This document shows positions 37,730-46,728 of a stretch of 64,000 nucleotides of DNA, in pieces (within the stretch, counting starts at the first letter, position 1; each line of letters opens with the position of its first letter). Source of the DNA: Vibrio tubiashii ATCC 19109 (GTDB lineage: Bacteria > Pseudomonadota > Gammaproteobacteria > Enterobacterales > Vibrionaceae); the NCBI RefSeq assembly GCF_000772105.1, contig NZ_CP009354.1, positions 434,001 to 498,000 on the forward strand, given 5' to 3'. Below the pieces are notes generated by a model. That model made no database searches. It was not told the DNA's origin and saw only the letters and a list, made by a program, of their open reading frames with translations. The position numbers were made by a program, and so were the translations under genes.

Positions 37730-40018
37730 GTGAGAAAACTCGTTGGCTTCCTAGCATGTGTCATCGGAAGTGTTGCATTTAGTGCGGTCGCTCAGCCTGA
37801 AACGGAACAAGAAGTCAGACCTAAAGTCGCCCTTGTTTTAGCGGGTGGTGGCGCTAAAGGTGCCGCGCATATCGGCGTATTAAAAGCACTGGAAGAGCTA
37901 AGAGTTCCCGTCGACATCATCACTGGTACGAGTATGGGCTCATATGTTGGTGGCTTATACGCCACAGGTATGAGTGCCGACGAAATCGAGTCCTTTATTG
38001 ATACGGTTGACTGGAATAGTGGTTACCGCGATCGGGTTGATCGCAGTCAACGCAAAGTTCAAGACAAAGAGTACGAAGACAGATACCAACTCACCACCGA
38101 TCTTGGCTTAAGCTGGGGCGAAATACATGGTAAGCGTGGCATCGTTCAGGGGCAGGGGATGTTGAAGTTACTGCGTGAAACCGCTGGCAACTTACCCCCT
38201 TTTGAGTCGTTCGATGAACTCGCCATACCTTATCGCTCTGTGGCGACAGATATCATTGAGCTCGAACCTGTGGTTATTGATCATGGCTACTTGGTTGATG
38301 CCATGATGGCGAGTATGTCAGTGCCGGGTGCATTACCGCCGTATGAGCTTGAAGGTCGCTTACTTGTCGACGGTGGTGTCACCAATAACATGCCAGTCGA
38401 CATTGCACGTGATTTAGGTGCGGATATTGTTATTGCGGTTGATATCAGTACTGAGTACAAAGATAAAGAAGACTTTACCACACTGTTTACCGTTGCCGAT
38501 CAGCTCTCCAATTACCTAGTTCGCAACACGACCAATCAGCAAGCTGAACTGCTCACCGAGAAAGACCTATACTTACGCCCTGAAGTGGGTGAGATGGAAA
38601 CGACTGAATTTGTGAAAATGCCTGAAGCATTCAATAAAGGCTATCAGGTAACTATGGAGAGCAAAGAGCTACTAAAGCGATACAGTCTCTCATCAGCGCA
38701 ATATCAAAAGTACGTTGACCATAAAGAAGAGGTGCGTCGTAAGCTGCGATACGGAGACGAAATTACCGTCCAGAACGTTGTGATCAACAACAATACTCAC
38801 TATGCCGATGAGCTGCTTGAACAACGGTTAAATTTAGAATCAGGCAATAAGTACAGCTTGTCTGAGGTCGAACAAAGCGTTCAAGACTTGTATGCTTTAG
38901 ATCGTTTTGAGCTTATTAAGTACCGTTATGATGTCGTTGATGGTCAAGATACGCTAATTGTTGATGTTAATGAGAAATCATGGGGCCCTAACTACGTTAA
39001 TTTTCGCTTCTTTTTAGAAGATGACTTTAGCACCGATAGCCAGTACTCGTTGGGTGTTTCGAGCAACTTTACCGACCTTAATGATTATGGTGCAGAGTTA
39101 AGAACCAATTTTGAAATTGGTACTGATAAGTTATTTGAGGCTCAGCTGTATACGCCATTTTTCTCAAGCCAGAAAGCCTTTACAACCTTTGGTATTACCT
39201 TTAACAGCGAAAAGCGAAATGTGCCGGATTCAGGTTTCGAAGACACAACGCTCGATGCTACCAAAAACTATTTCCCTTTAACCTACAACGAGTGGGTTGC
39301 AGAGTGGGCGCTTGGCTATCAAGACACGCTATGGCGACGCTTTAAAGTTGGTGCAAGATATGTTGATGGTGAAGGAGAGTTGTCGACCCTACCGTCTTAT
39401 TTGGACTTAGACTTTAAACGCCTAGGTGTCTTTGCGAATTATCGAATAGATACTTTAGATAACTACAGCTTACCGCGCAAAGGACTCTATCTTAATCTCG
39501 ATTACTTGATTTCACATGATGAAAGCGTTGGCGGAACGATTGAGACAGAGAGAGTCTACGAGGAAGATACCGCCTATGAGTTTGGGGCAAAAGTGATCGC
39601 TGCGCATACATTTTCTCGCCATACTTTGGTCGCAAATATTGACCTTGGTTTTGTAAACAATAAAAACTCATCCGTCCCGATTGATCCTAAAGAAATCGGT
39701 GGTTTTCTAAATTTATCGGGTATTCCACGTAACAGTCTGATTGGGCAGAATAAAGTATTTGGTAGCCTCGTTTATCGTTATCGTTGGTTTGACAATGACT
39801 TTGGATTGTTCACTTCACCATTCTATGTTGGTGCTTCATTAGAGCATGGTGGTGTTTGGTCGGACCCTGATCTTGGTATTGATGATGCGCCTTTGTATAC
39901 CGCTGGCTCAGTGTTCGCGGGGGTGGACTCTCCGATAGGACCAATAATGTTTGGTTATGGCCGTACTGAGCAGAACTTTGATTCGGTTTATCTAATTATT
40001 GGCACAACATTTAAGTAA
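37730..40018 (+). CDS. Patatin-like phospholipase with POTRA and outer-membrane barrel (type Vd-like)
   Basis: GTG start with AAGGAA upstream; the signal peptide ends about residue 21. A patatin domain follows with the oxyanion loop GGGAKGAAHIG (39-49), the nucleophile S68 in GTSMG and D214 in VDGG. After about 330 comes a POTRA-like region, and from about 390 a BamA/surface-antigen type beta-barrel rich in alternating aromatic strands. 762 residues. This order matches the PlpD/type Vd autotransporters, in which the lipase may be surface displayed or released. Substrate unknown. Confidence 0.88.
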   Translation: MRKLVGFLACVIGSVAFSAVAQPETEQEVRPKVALVLAGGGAKGAAHIGVLKALEELRVPVDIITGTSMGSYVGGLYATGMSADEIESFIDTVDWNSGYRDRVDRSQRKVQDKEYEDRYQLTTDLGLSWGEIHGKRGIVQGQGMLKLLRETAGNLPPFESFDELAIPYRSVATDIIELEPVVIDHGYLVDAMMASMSVPGALPPYELEGRLLVDGGVTNNMPVDIARDLGADIVIAVDISTEYKDKEDFTTLFTVADQLSNYLVRNTTNQQAELLTEKDLYLRPEVGEMETTEFVKMPEAFNKGYQVTMESKELLKRYSLSSAQYQKYVDHKEEVRRKLRYGDEITVQNVVINNNTHYADELLEQRLNLESGNKYSLSEVEQSVQDLYALDRFELIKYRYDVVDGQDTLIVDVNEKSWGPNYVNFRFFLEDDFSTDSQYSLGVSSNFTDLNDYGAELRTNFEIGTDKLFEAQLYTPFFSSQKAFTTFGITFNSEKRNVPDSGFEDTTLDATKNYFPLTYNEWVAEWALGYQDTLWRRFKVGARYVDGEGELSTLPSYLDLDFKRLGVFANYRIDTLDNYSLPRKGLYLNLDYLISHDESVGGTIETERVYEEDTAYEFGAKVIAAHTFSRHTLVANIDLGFVNNKNSSVPIDPKEIGGFLNLSGIPRNSLIGQNKVFGSLVYRYRWFDNDFGLFTSPFYVGASLEHGGVWSDPDLGIDDAPLYTAGSVFAGVDSPIGPIMFGYGRTEQNFDSVYLIIGTTFK

Positions 40019-40039
40019 CTTGAACTTCATTGGCCACCA

Positions 40040-40070
40040 CAATATCCCGTTCTTAATGAGTGGGATATTG
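40040..40070 (+). terminator. Stem-loop after the patatin gene
   Basis: CAATATCCC / GGGATATTG, a 9-bp stem with a 13-nt loop, lies 21 bp past the stop. There is no T run, so terminator strength is doubtful. The rest of the interval to acnB (to 40299) is AT-rich and shows no operator I can name. Confidence 0.45.
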
Positions 40071-40299
40071 GCTGAATTGACATGCAAAATCATAGAACTT
40101 TAGTCTTAAGTTGCTATGTTGGTCAAAATGATGAGATTTTAATTTAACGTTAAATTTGCTATTCTACCGCCCACAGTTTGGCCTCTCGGCACTGTTTCTC
40201 AGTCAGCATTGAATGAAAAATATGGCAAGGAGAGCCAAGTTTCCAAGGATGTTCACTCCCTTATTCTTTGAATAAATAGCATAAGAGGGAGGAACCGCA

Positions 40300-40323
40300 A
40301 TGAGAGGAAAAAGTCGTGCTTGA
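40300..40323 (+). CDS. Short upstream ORF overlapping the acnB start
   Basis: ATG with a strong GGAGGAA site 6 nt upstream encodes MRGKSRA and stops at a TGA (40321-40323) just inside acnB. The acnB GTG at 40316 lies within this ORF in another frame, with its own GAGGAAA site inside the leader. The stronger initiation signal belongs to the leader. It could drive coupled translation or be a mere coincidence of two ribosome sites. Confidence 0.4.
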   Translation: MRGKSRA

Positions 40324-42904
40324 AGCCTACCGTAAACACGTCGAAGAGCGTGCTGCTGAAGGAGTTGTTCCTAAACCACTAGATGCTGAGCAAGTTGCCG
40401 GCCTAGTTGAACTTCTTAAAACCCCACCTCAAGGTGAAGAAGCATTTATTCTTGACCTACTAGAGAATCGTATCCCACCAGGTGTTGATGAAGCTGCTTA
40501 CGTAAAAGCAGGTTTCCTTACGGCTGTGACTAAAGGTGAAGTGGACTCGCCGCTAGTCAGCCGTGAAAAAGCAGCAGAACTGCTTGGTACCATGCAGGGC
40601 GGTTACAACATCGCTCCATTGGTTGATTTGCTAGATGATGACGCACTCGCGTCAATTGCCGTTAAAGCACTTTCACACACGCTACTGATGTTTGATGCTT
40701 TCTACGATGTAGAAGAGAAAGCAAAAGCAGGTAACACATACGCACAGCAAGTTCTTCAGTCATGGGCTGATGCTGAGTGGTTTACCTCGAAAGAGAAAGT
40801 GGCTGAAAAAATCACCGTTAAAGTATTTAAAGTTACTGGTGAGACAAACACCGATGACTTATCTCCAGCACCAGATGCCTGGTCTCGACCAGATATTCCA
40901 GTTCACGCCAAAGCGATGCTGAAAATGGAACGTGATGGTATCAATCCTGACGAGCCAGGAAGCGTTGGTCCTATCAAACAAATCGAAGAGCTACAAAAAG
41001 ACGGCATTCCACTAGCATATGTGGGTGACGTTGTTGGTACGGGTTCTTCACGTAAGTCAGCAACTAACTCTGTACTTTGGTTCATGGGTGAAGATATCCC
41101 ATTTGTACCAAACAAACGTACCGGTGGTATCTGTTTGGGTGGCAAGATTGCACCAATCTTCTACAACACGATGGAAGACTCAGGTGCACTACCAATCGAG
41201 CTAAATGTTCAAGACATGAACATGGGTGATGTGATTGATATCTACCCATATGAAGGTGTGGTACGTAAAGACGGCGCAGAGATCTCGAACTTCGAACTGA
41301 GCAAGGTATTGCTTGATGAAGTACGCGCTGGTGGACGTATTCCATTGATCATCGGTCGTGGCCTAACAAGCCGTGCTCGTACTTCTCTTGGTCTAGAAGA
41401 AACGGATCTGTTTGCTAAACCAATTGATCCGTCTGCGTCAGATAAGGGTTACACACTAGCTCAGAAGATGGTCGGTAAAGCATGTGGCGTTGAAGGTGTT
41501 CGCGCTGGTCAATACTGCGAACCTAAGATGACAACAGTAGGCTCTCAGGATACAACGGGTCCAATGACGCGTGATGAGCTAAAAGACCTTGCGTGTCTTG
41601 GCTTCTCGGCTGACCTAGTGATGCAGTCATTCTGTCACACATCTGCCTATCCAAAACCAGTAGACGTAAACACTCACCATACGCTACCTGACTTCATCAT
41701 GAACCGTGGCGGTGTGTCACTGCGTCCGGGTGATGGTGTTATTCACTCTTGGCTAAACCGTATGCTTCTTCCTGATACAGTAGGTACAGGTGGTGACTCG
41801 CATACTCGTTTCCCATTAGGTATTTCATTCCCTGCAGGTTCTGGTCTCGTTGCATTTGCAGCCGCAACAGGTGTTATGCCACTTGATATGCCTGAATCAA
41901 TCTTGGTTCGCTTTAAAGGTGAAATGCAGCCGGGTATCACGCTACGTGATTTAGTTCATGCGATTCCTTACTACGCAATTCAGCAAGGTCTATTGACGGT
42001 TGAGAAAGCGGGTAAGATCAACGAATTCTCTGGCCGCGTACTTGAAATTGAAGGTGTTGAGCACTTAACTGTTGAGCAGGCGTTTGAGCTATCAGATGCA
42101 TCAGCAGAGCGTTCAGCAGCTGGCTGTACCGTGAAACTATCTCAAGAGTCAATCGAAGAGTATCTAAACTCGAACATCACTATGCTTAAGTGGATGATCT
42201 CGGAAGGTTACGGTGACCGCCGTACAATCGAGCGTCGTATTACAGCGATGGAAGAGTGGCTAGCGAACCCTGAGTTGATGGAAGCAGATGCGGACGCAGA
42301 GTACGCTCATGTGATTGAAATCGACTTGGCTGATATCGATCAACCGATTCTATGTGCACCAAATGACCCAGATGATGCTCGTCTTCTATCTGAAGTTCAG
42401 GGCACAAACATCGACGAAGTGTTCATTGGTTCATGTATGACTAACATTGGTCACTTCCGTGCGGCAGGTAAACTACTAGAGCAATTTGGTGGTCAGTTAG
42501 ATACTCGACTATGGGTTGCGCCACCAACGAAGATGGACCGTGATCAGCTAACCGAAGAAGGCTACTACGGCATTTACGGTCGTGCGGGTGTTCGTATCGA
42601 AACTCCGGGCTGTTCACTATGTATGGGTAACCAAGCACGTGTGGCAGATAAAGCGACAGTCATGTCTACATCGACACGTAACTTCCCTAACCGTTTAGGT
42701 ACTGGTGCGAACGTATACCTATCTTCAGCAGAGCTAGCGGCTGTAGGTGCAATTCTAGGTAAGATTCCAACTAAGGAAGAGTACTTAGAGTACGCGAAGC
42801 AGATCGATGCAACAGCAGCAGATACCTACCGCTACTTGAACTTCCATAAGATGGAAGATTACACCAAGAAGGCGGATGAGGTTATTTTTCAAGAGCCTGC
42901 ATAA
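40316..42904 (+). CDS. acnB: Bifunctional aconitate hydratase B / 2-methylisocitrate dehydratase
   Basis: Main TCA-cycle aconitase, with a [4Fe-4S] cluster; the apo form binds mRNA in E. coli. 862 residues from GTG. The N-terminal HEAT-like domain and swivel domain precede the catalytic core, the AcnB-specific order. Cluster cysteines lie in [10 protein letters not shown] and [10 protein letters not shown]. Codon use is biased to CTA and CGT, indicating high expression. The acnB-yacL adjacency is the same as in E. coli. Confidence 0.98.
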   Translation: MLEAYRKHVEERAAEGVVPKPLDAEQVAGLVELLKTPPQGEEAFILDLLENRIPPGVDEAAYVKAGFLTAVTKGEVDSPLVSREKAAELLGTMQGGYNIAPLVDLLDDDALASIAVKALSHTLLMFDAFYDVEEKAKAGNTYAQQVLQSWADAEWFTSKEKVAEKITVKVFKVTGETNTDDLSPAPDAWSRPDIPVHAKAMLKMERDGINPDEPGSVGPIKQIEELQKDGIPLAYVGDVVGTGSSRKSATNSVLWFMGEDIPFVPNKRTGGICLGGKIAPIFYNTMEDSGALPIELNVQDMNMGDVIDIYPYEGVVRKDGAEISNFELSKVLLDEVRAGGRIPLIIGRGLTSRARTSLGLEETDLFAKPIDPSASDKGYTLAQKMVGKACGVEGVRAGQYCEPKMTTVGSQDTTGPMTRDELKDLACLGFSADLVMQSFCHTSAYPKPVDVNTHHTLPDFIMNRGGVSLRPGDGVIHSWLNRMLLPDTVGTGGDSHTRFPLGISFPAGSGLVAFAAATGVMPLDMPESILVRFKGEMQPGITLRDLVHAIPYYAIQQGLLTVEKAGKINEFSGRVLEIEGVEHLTVEQAFELSDASAERSAAGCTVKLSQESIEEYLNSNITMLKWMISEGYGDRRTIERRITAMEEWLANPELMEADADAEYAHVIEIDLADIDQPILCAPNDPDDARLLSEVQGTNIDEVFIGSCMTNIGHFRAAGKLLEQFGGQLDTRLWVAPPTKMDRDQLTEEGYYGIYGRAGVRIETPGCSLCMGNQARVADKATVMSTSTRNFPNRLGTGANVYLSSAELAAVGAILGKIPTKEEYLEYAKQIDATAADTYRYLNFHKMEDYTKKADEVIFQEPA

Positions 42905-42932
42905 TTAGCTCTGGAACACTGAATAGATGACT

Positions 42933-42962
42933 AAGCGCCCACCGAAAGGTGGGCGCTTTTTT
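42933..42962 (+). terminator. Intrinsic terminator of acnB
   Basis: Perfect 11-bp stem AAGCGCCCACC / GGTGGGCGCTT with a GAAA tetraloop and a T run. Repeat element E begins immediately after the T-tract, as copy A does after its terminator. Confidence 0.95.
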
Positions 42963-43076
42963 GTGGGAGCGCCCCTAGGAAATCTAGATCGCTTCGCTGC
43001 TAGAAAACTGGAACGGACTTCGTCCTACTGGAGGTGGGTGTTGATAGGAGTTGTTCCTTAAGAGATATAATAAATC
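42963..43076 (+). repeat. Composite repeat element, copy E: hairpin head and linker
   Basis: A degenerate first module (GGGAGCGCCCCTAGG) is followed by TCGCTTCGCT (42989-42998) and GGACTTCGTCC (43015-43025), with spacers GCTAGAAAACTGGAA and TACTGGAGGTGGG. A GTTGA box starts at 43040 and a TTCCTTAAGAGA near-palindrome lies at 43054-43065. The array starts 37 bp after the start of the GTTGA box. The linker is closely similar to that of copy B. Confidence 0.8.
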
Positions 43077-43148
43077 AGCTCTCCAGCTCTCCAGCTCTCC
43101 AGCTCTCCAGCTCTCCAGCTCTCCAGCTCTCCAGCTCTCCAGCTCTCC
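43077..43148 (+). repeat. 8-bp tandem array, copy E (AGCTCTCC x9)
   Basis: Nine exact AGCTCTCC units, the same unit and copy number as array B. It ends 74 bp upstream of yacL, so the yacL promoter must lie in the short segment after it or inside the element. Confidence 0.97.
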
Positions 43149-43222
43149 AGCATCTCGCTTCCCGACTCTCTACCCTGTATACTCCCGCCCATTAAGTTAG
43201 ACAGAACCACAAGAGGCGCCCT

Positions 43223-43594
43223 ATGGAATTCGAGTTTATTAGAAACACTTTAATGGGCGAATACTATGTGAAGTCCAGTATGGGGCACGAAATTGTTGCA
43301 CGCTGGCTGCAGGAAGAAATTGGCAAGGATTGGCAGAAAATTGAGCGCGTTGATGATCTAATTCGCAAGGCACGATCTAATCCTCAACAAGAGCATAGCT
43401 TAGAAGGCACTGAAATTTTACTGATGATTCAAGGTGATGAAGTAACGGTTCAAGAGAATGTGCTTGCTCATGGTCAAGAGATGGACGCAGAGAGTGAGTT
43501 TGATTTTTATGACAGTGAAAGTACAGCAAGCTGCGGACTGGAAGATTTTGAAGATCTTATTGAACAGTGGAAGACCTTCCTTACGACCAAGTAA
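43223..43594 (+). CDS. yacL: UPF0231 family protein YacL
   Basis: 123-residue acidic protein of the YacL (UPF0231) family, of unknown function. Recognised by the N-terminus MEFEFIRNTL, the SMGHEIVARWL segment, and the C-terminal YDSESTASCGLEDF block, which align with E. coli YacL. It lies after acnB as in E. coli, but repeat element E separates the two genes here. No catalytic motif is visible. Confidence 0.9.
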   Translation: MEFEFIRNTLMGEYYVKSSMGHEIVARWLQEEIGKDWQKIERVDDLIRKARSNPQQEHSLEGTEILLMIQGDEVTVQENVLAHGQEMDAESEFDFYDSESTASCGLEDFEDLIEQWKTFLTTK

Positions 43595-43641
43595 TGCACT
43601 TTTGTGGTGAGTCATCTTAGGCTTGCTTTAAATTTGTGAAT

Positions 43642-43670
43642 AGGGCGCACCGAATTGGTGCGCCCTTTTT
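43642..43670 (+). terminator. Intrinsic terminator of yacL
   Basis: AGGGCGCACC / GGTGCGCCCT stem with a GAATT loop followed by TTTTT, 47 bp past the yacL stop. Its core doubles as a candidate NtrC site. Confidence 0.92.
43646..43662 (+). promoter_or_regulatory. Candidate NtrC enhancer site inside the yacL terminator
   Basis: CGCACCGAATTGGTGCG matches the NtrC consensus TGCACYNNNNTGGTGCA at every position except the two outermost bases. Its centre lies about 98 bp upstream of the predicted glnK transcription start, a normal enhancer distance. Confidence 0.6.
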
Positions 43671-43707
43671 GTTTATGGAGCAATGTTTATTGCTTGTTTT
43701 TATTTAA

Positions 43708-44121
<414 letters not shown>

Positions 44122-44147
44122 GAATTCAAAGGACTGGAGACAATAAG

Positions 44148-45377
44148 ATGGAATTAACAACTACAGTAACAGAATTACGTTACGCACTAGACACCTTTTT
44201 CTTCCTCATTTCGGGTGCGTTGGTAATGTGGATGGCAGCAGGTTTTGCCATGTTAGAAGCGGGTCTGGTTCGCTCAAAGAACACTACTGAAATTCTAACT
44301 AAAAACATCTGTTTATACGCGATCGCTTGTACTATGTATCTGATCGTTGGTTACAACATCATGTATGTTGATAATGGTGAAGGCGGTTGGCTACCATCAT
44401 TTGGCGCACTGATTGGTACTCAAGGAGAGGGCGCTGACCATTCGCTAGAGTCAGACTTCTTCTTCCAGGTTGTGTTTGTTGCTACAGCCATGTCAGTTGT
44501 GTCAGGTGCTGTTGCTGAACGTATGAAGTTATGGTCTTTCCTTATCTTCTCGGCGGTACTAACAGCGTTTATCTACCCAATGGAAGGTTACTGGACTTGG
44601 GGCGGTGGTTTCCTATCAGAAGCGGGCTTTAGTGACTTCGCAGGCTCAGGTATCGTTCATATGGCAGGTGCAGCAGCCGCACTAGCAGGTGTTCTACTTC
44701 TAGGTGCGCGTAAAGGCAAATATGGTAAGAACGGTGAAATCTACCCAATTCCAGGTTCAAACATGCCTCTAGCAACGCTTGGTACTTTTATCCTATGGTT
44801 CGGTTGGTTCGGCTTCAACGGTGGTTCTCAGCTAATGGTCTCTGATTTTGAGAATGCAACTGCAGTGGGTCAAATCTTCCTTAACACCAACGCAGCAGCA
44901 GCAGCGGGTGCCATTGCAGCGCTACTTGTCTGTAAAACAACTTGGGGTAAGGCTGACCTTACTATGATTCTTAACGGCGCATTGGCAGGTCTTGTCGCTA
45001 TCACGGCTGACCCTCTATCGCCTTCACCACTTTACGCAGTAGCAATTGGTGCAGTATCTGGCGCGCTAGTGGTATTTAGCATTATCGGTCTAGACAAGCT
45101 TAAGATTGACGATCCTGTAGGTGCTATCTCAGTGCACGGTGTATGTGGTTTCTTTGGTCTGATGGTTGTGCCACTAAGCAATGGTGATGCAACATTTGGT
45201 GCACAGCTTCTAGGCGCCGCGGTAATCTTTGCTTGGGTATTTGGTGCAAGTCTAGTGGTATGGGCTGTGCTTAAAGCGACAATTGGTATCCGAGTTTCAG
45301 AAGACGAAGAGATGGAAGGTATGGACATGCACGATTGTGGTGTCGGCGCTTATCCAGAATTCGTAACAGTGAAGTAA
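44148..45377 (+). CDS. amtB: Ammonium transporter AmtB
   Basis: Trimeric inner-membrane ammonium channel of the Amt/Mep/Rh family, 409 residues with about 11 hydrophobic segments. Family motifs include WMAAGFAMLEAGLVRSKN, GSGIVHMAGA (pore histidine region), WFGWFGFNGGSQ and ISVHGVCGFFG (second pore histidine). Co-transcribed with glnK and followed by a strong terminator. Confidence 0.97.
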   Translation: MELTTTVTELRYALDTFFFLISGALVMWMAAGFAMLEAGLVRSKNTTEILTKNICLYAIACTMYLIVGYNIMYVDNGEGGWLPSFGALIGTQGEGADHSLESDFFFQVVFVATAMSVVSGAVAERMKLWSFLIFSAVLTAFIYPMEGYWTWGGGFLSEAGFSDFAGSGIVHMAGAAAALAGVLLLGARKGKYGKNGEIYPIPGSNMPLATLGTFILWFGWFGFNGGSQLMVSDFENATAVGQIFLNTNAAAAAGAIAALLVCKTTWGKADLTMILNGALAGLVAITADPLSPSPLYAVAIGAVSGALVVFSIIGLDKLKIDDPVGAISVHGVCGFFGLMVVPLSNGDATFGAQLLGAAVIFAWVFGASLVVWAVLKATIGIRVSEDEEMEGMDMHDCGVGAYPEFVTVK

Positions 45378-45423
45378 TTACACTAGATGTGACGTTACAT
45401 ATAGTTACAAATAAAAGTATCAA

Positions 45424-45451
45424 AAACCTGCTCTCTAGAGCAGGTTTTTTT
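45424..45451 (+). terminator. Intrinsic terminator of amtB
   Basis: CCTGCTC / GAGCAGG stem with a 4-nt loop, flanked by A and T runs (AAAA before, TTTTTTT after). Confidence 0.92.
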
Positions 45452-45462
45452 GTTTCGTGTCA

Positions 45463-45490
45463 TTGTTTTCTAAACTATGATGAATATAAT
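45463..45490 (+). promoter_or_regulatory. Sigma-70 promoter of fbpA
   Basis: A consensus -10 TATAAT (45485-45490) lies 16 bp after a weak -35 TTGTTT (45463-45468). The predicted start falls at the beginning of the Fur box. Confidence 0.55.
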
Positions 45491-45498
45491 AACGCAAC

Positions 45499-45513
45499 TG
45501 ATAAACGTTATCA
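45499..45513 (+). promoter_or_regulatory. Fur box upstream of fbpA
   Basis: TGATAAACGTTATCA matches the 7-1-7 Fur consensus TGATAATNATTATCA except for the two positions next to the centre, and lies 25 bp before the ATG. It overlaps the predicted transcription start, which fits iron-dependent repression. Confidence 0.75.
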
Positions 45514-45537
45514 TTACGAAGTTAAAGGACTGAACCA

Positions 45538-46554
45538 ATGAAAAAACTGCTGACTCTTTCTGCATTAGCTTGCGCGACAATCGCACCTACAGCGGCAATC
45601 GCTGCAGAAGAAGTGAACGTATACTCTTACCGTCAACCTTTCCTAGTTGAGCCAATGTTCAACGAGTTCACTAAAGAGACTGGTATTAAAGTAAACGTTA
45701 AGTTTGCTAAGAAAGGTCTAGCAGAGAAGCTAGCTCAGGAAGGCGAATACAGCCCAGCAGACGTGATTCTAACTGTAGATATTAGCCGTCTATCTGAACT
45801 GACTAAGAAGAACCTAGTTCAAGCTGTTGAAAGCGAAGTTCTAGAGAAAAACATTCCAGCTCAGTACCAAGATACTGACAATGAGTGGTTTGCTCTAACA
45901 ACTCGTACTCGTAGCGTTTACTCTTCACGTGATCGTGTTGGTCGTCTAGGTGAAGATTTCACTTACGCTGATCTAGCTAAGCCTGAATTCAAAGGCAAAA
46001 TTTGTACTCGTAGCGGTAAGCACCCATACAACGTATCTCTAGTATCTGCAATGATTGCTCACGAAGGCGAAGCGGCAACGAAAGAGTGGTTAGAAGGCGT
46101 TAAAGCTAACCTAGCACGTAAGCCACAAGGTAACGACCGTGCTCAAGTTAAAGCAATCAAAGAAGGTCTATGTGACGTTTCTCTTGGTAACAGCTACTAC
46201 CTAGGCAAGATGGTTAACGATGCAGAGCAAAAAGCTTGGGCTGATGCCGTTTACATCAACTTCCCTAACCAGAAGTCAACAGGTACACACGTAAACATCT
46301 CTGGTATGGCGATGGCTAAGTACTCTCCAAACAAAGAGAATGCAGTGAAGCTTATGGAGTTCCTAGCAGGTGATAAAGCGCAAAGCATGTACGCAGAAGT
46401 GAACTACGAGTACCCAGTAAAAGATGGCGTTAAGCGTTCTGAACTGGTTGCGTCTTGGGGTGATTTCAAGCCAGATACTATTTCTCTAGATGATGTTGCT
46501 AGCCACCATGAAGCTGCGATCAAACTACTAGACGAAGTTAAATTCGACCTATAA
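45538..46554 (+). CDS. fbpA: Ferric iron ABC transporter, periplasmic binding protein FbpA
   Basis: Class II periplasmic iron-binding protein, 338 residues. The signal peptide ends near residue 22 (PTAAIA), and the mature start EEVNVYSYRQPFL is typical of FbpA/FutA/IdiA. The twin tyrosines that bind Fe(III) are in LGNSYYLGKM. It binds unchelated ferric iron and delivers it to FbpBC. A 174-bp gap with several stem-loops separates it from fbpB, so higher expression of the binding protein is likely. Confidence 0.95.
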   Translation: MKKLLTLSALACATIAPTAAIAAEEVNVYSYRQPFLVEPMFNEFTKETGIKVNVKFAKKGLAEKLAQEGEYSPADVILTVDISRLSELTKKNLVQAVESEVLEKNIPAQYQDTDNEWFALTTRTRSVYSSRDRVGRLGEDFTYADLAKPEFKGKICTRSGKHPYNVSLVSAMIAHEGEAATKEWLEGVKANLARKPQGNDRAQVKAIKEGLCDVSLGNSYYLGKMVNDAEQKAWADAVYINFPNQKSTGTHVNISGMAMAKYSPNKENAVKLMEFLAGDKAQSMYAEVNYEYPVKDGVKRSELVASWGDFKPDTISLDDVASHHEAAIKLLDEVKFDL

Positions 46555-46564
46555 TAGTTTTTGG

Positions 46565-46656
46565 TGAGTCATAGACTCATTAAATAAGCACAGCCTCAAG
46601 TCGCTCTTTTTGTAGGGTTACTTGAGGTTGTTTGTTTATAAGGGTATAAATACCCT
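46565..46656 (+). terminator. Cluster of three stem-loops between fbpA and fbpB
   Basis: TGAGTC-ATA-GACTCA (46565-46579), CCTCAAGT / ACTTGAGG with a long loop (about 46593-46627) and AGGGTA-TAAA-TACCCT (46641-46656). They probably limit readthrough or protect the fbpA message. No strong T run except inside the second loop. Confidence 0.5.
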
Positions 46657-46728
46657 AAACTATTAAAGGGATATGAGAGGTATTTGCAAACGCATTTATA
46701 TTTCATAAATCCTGGTTGTAAGTAGGCG

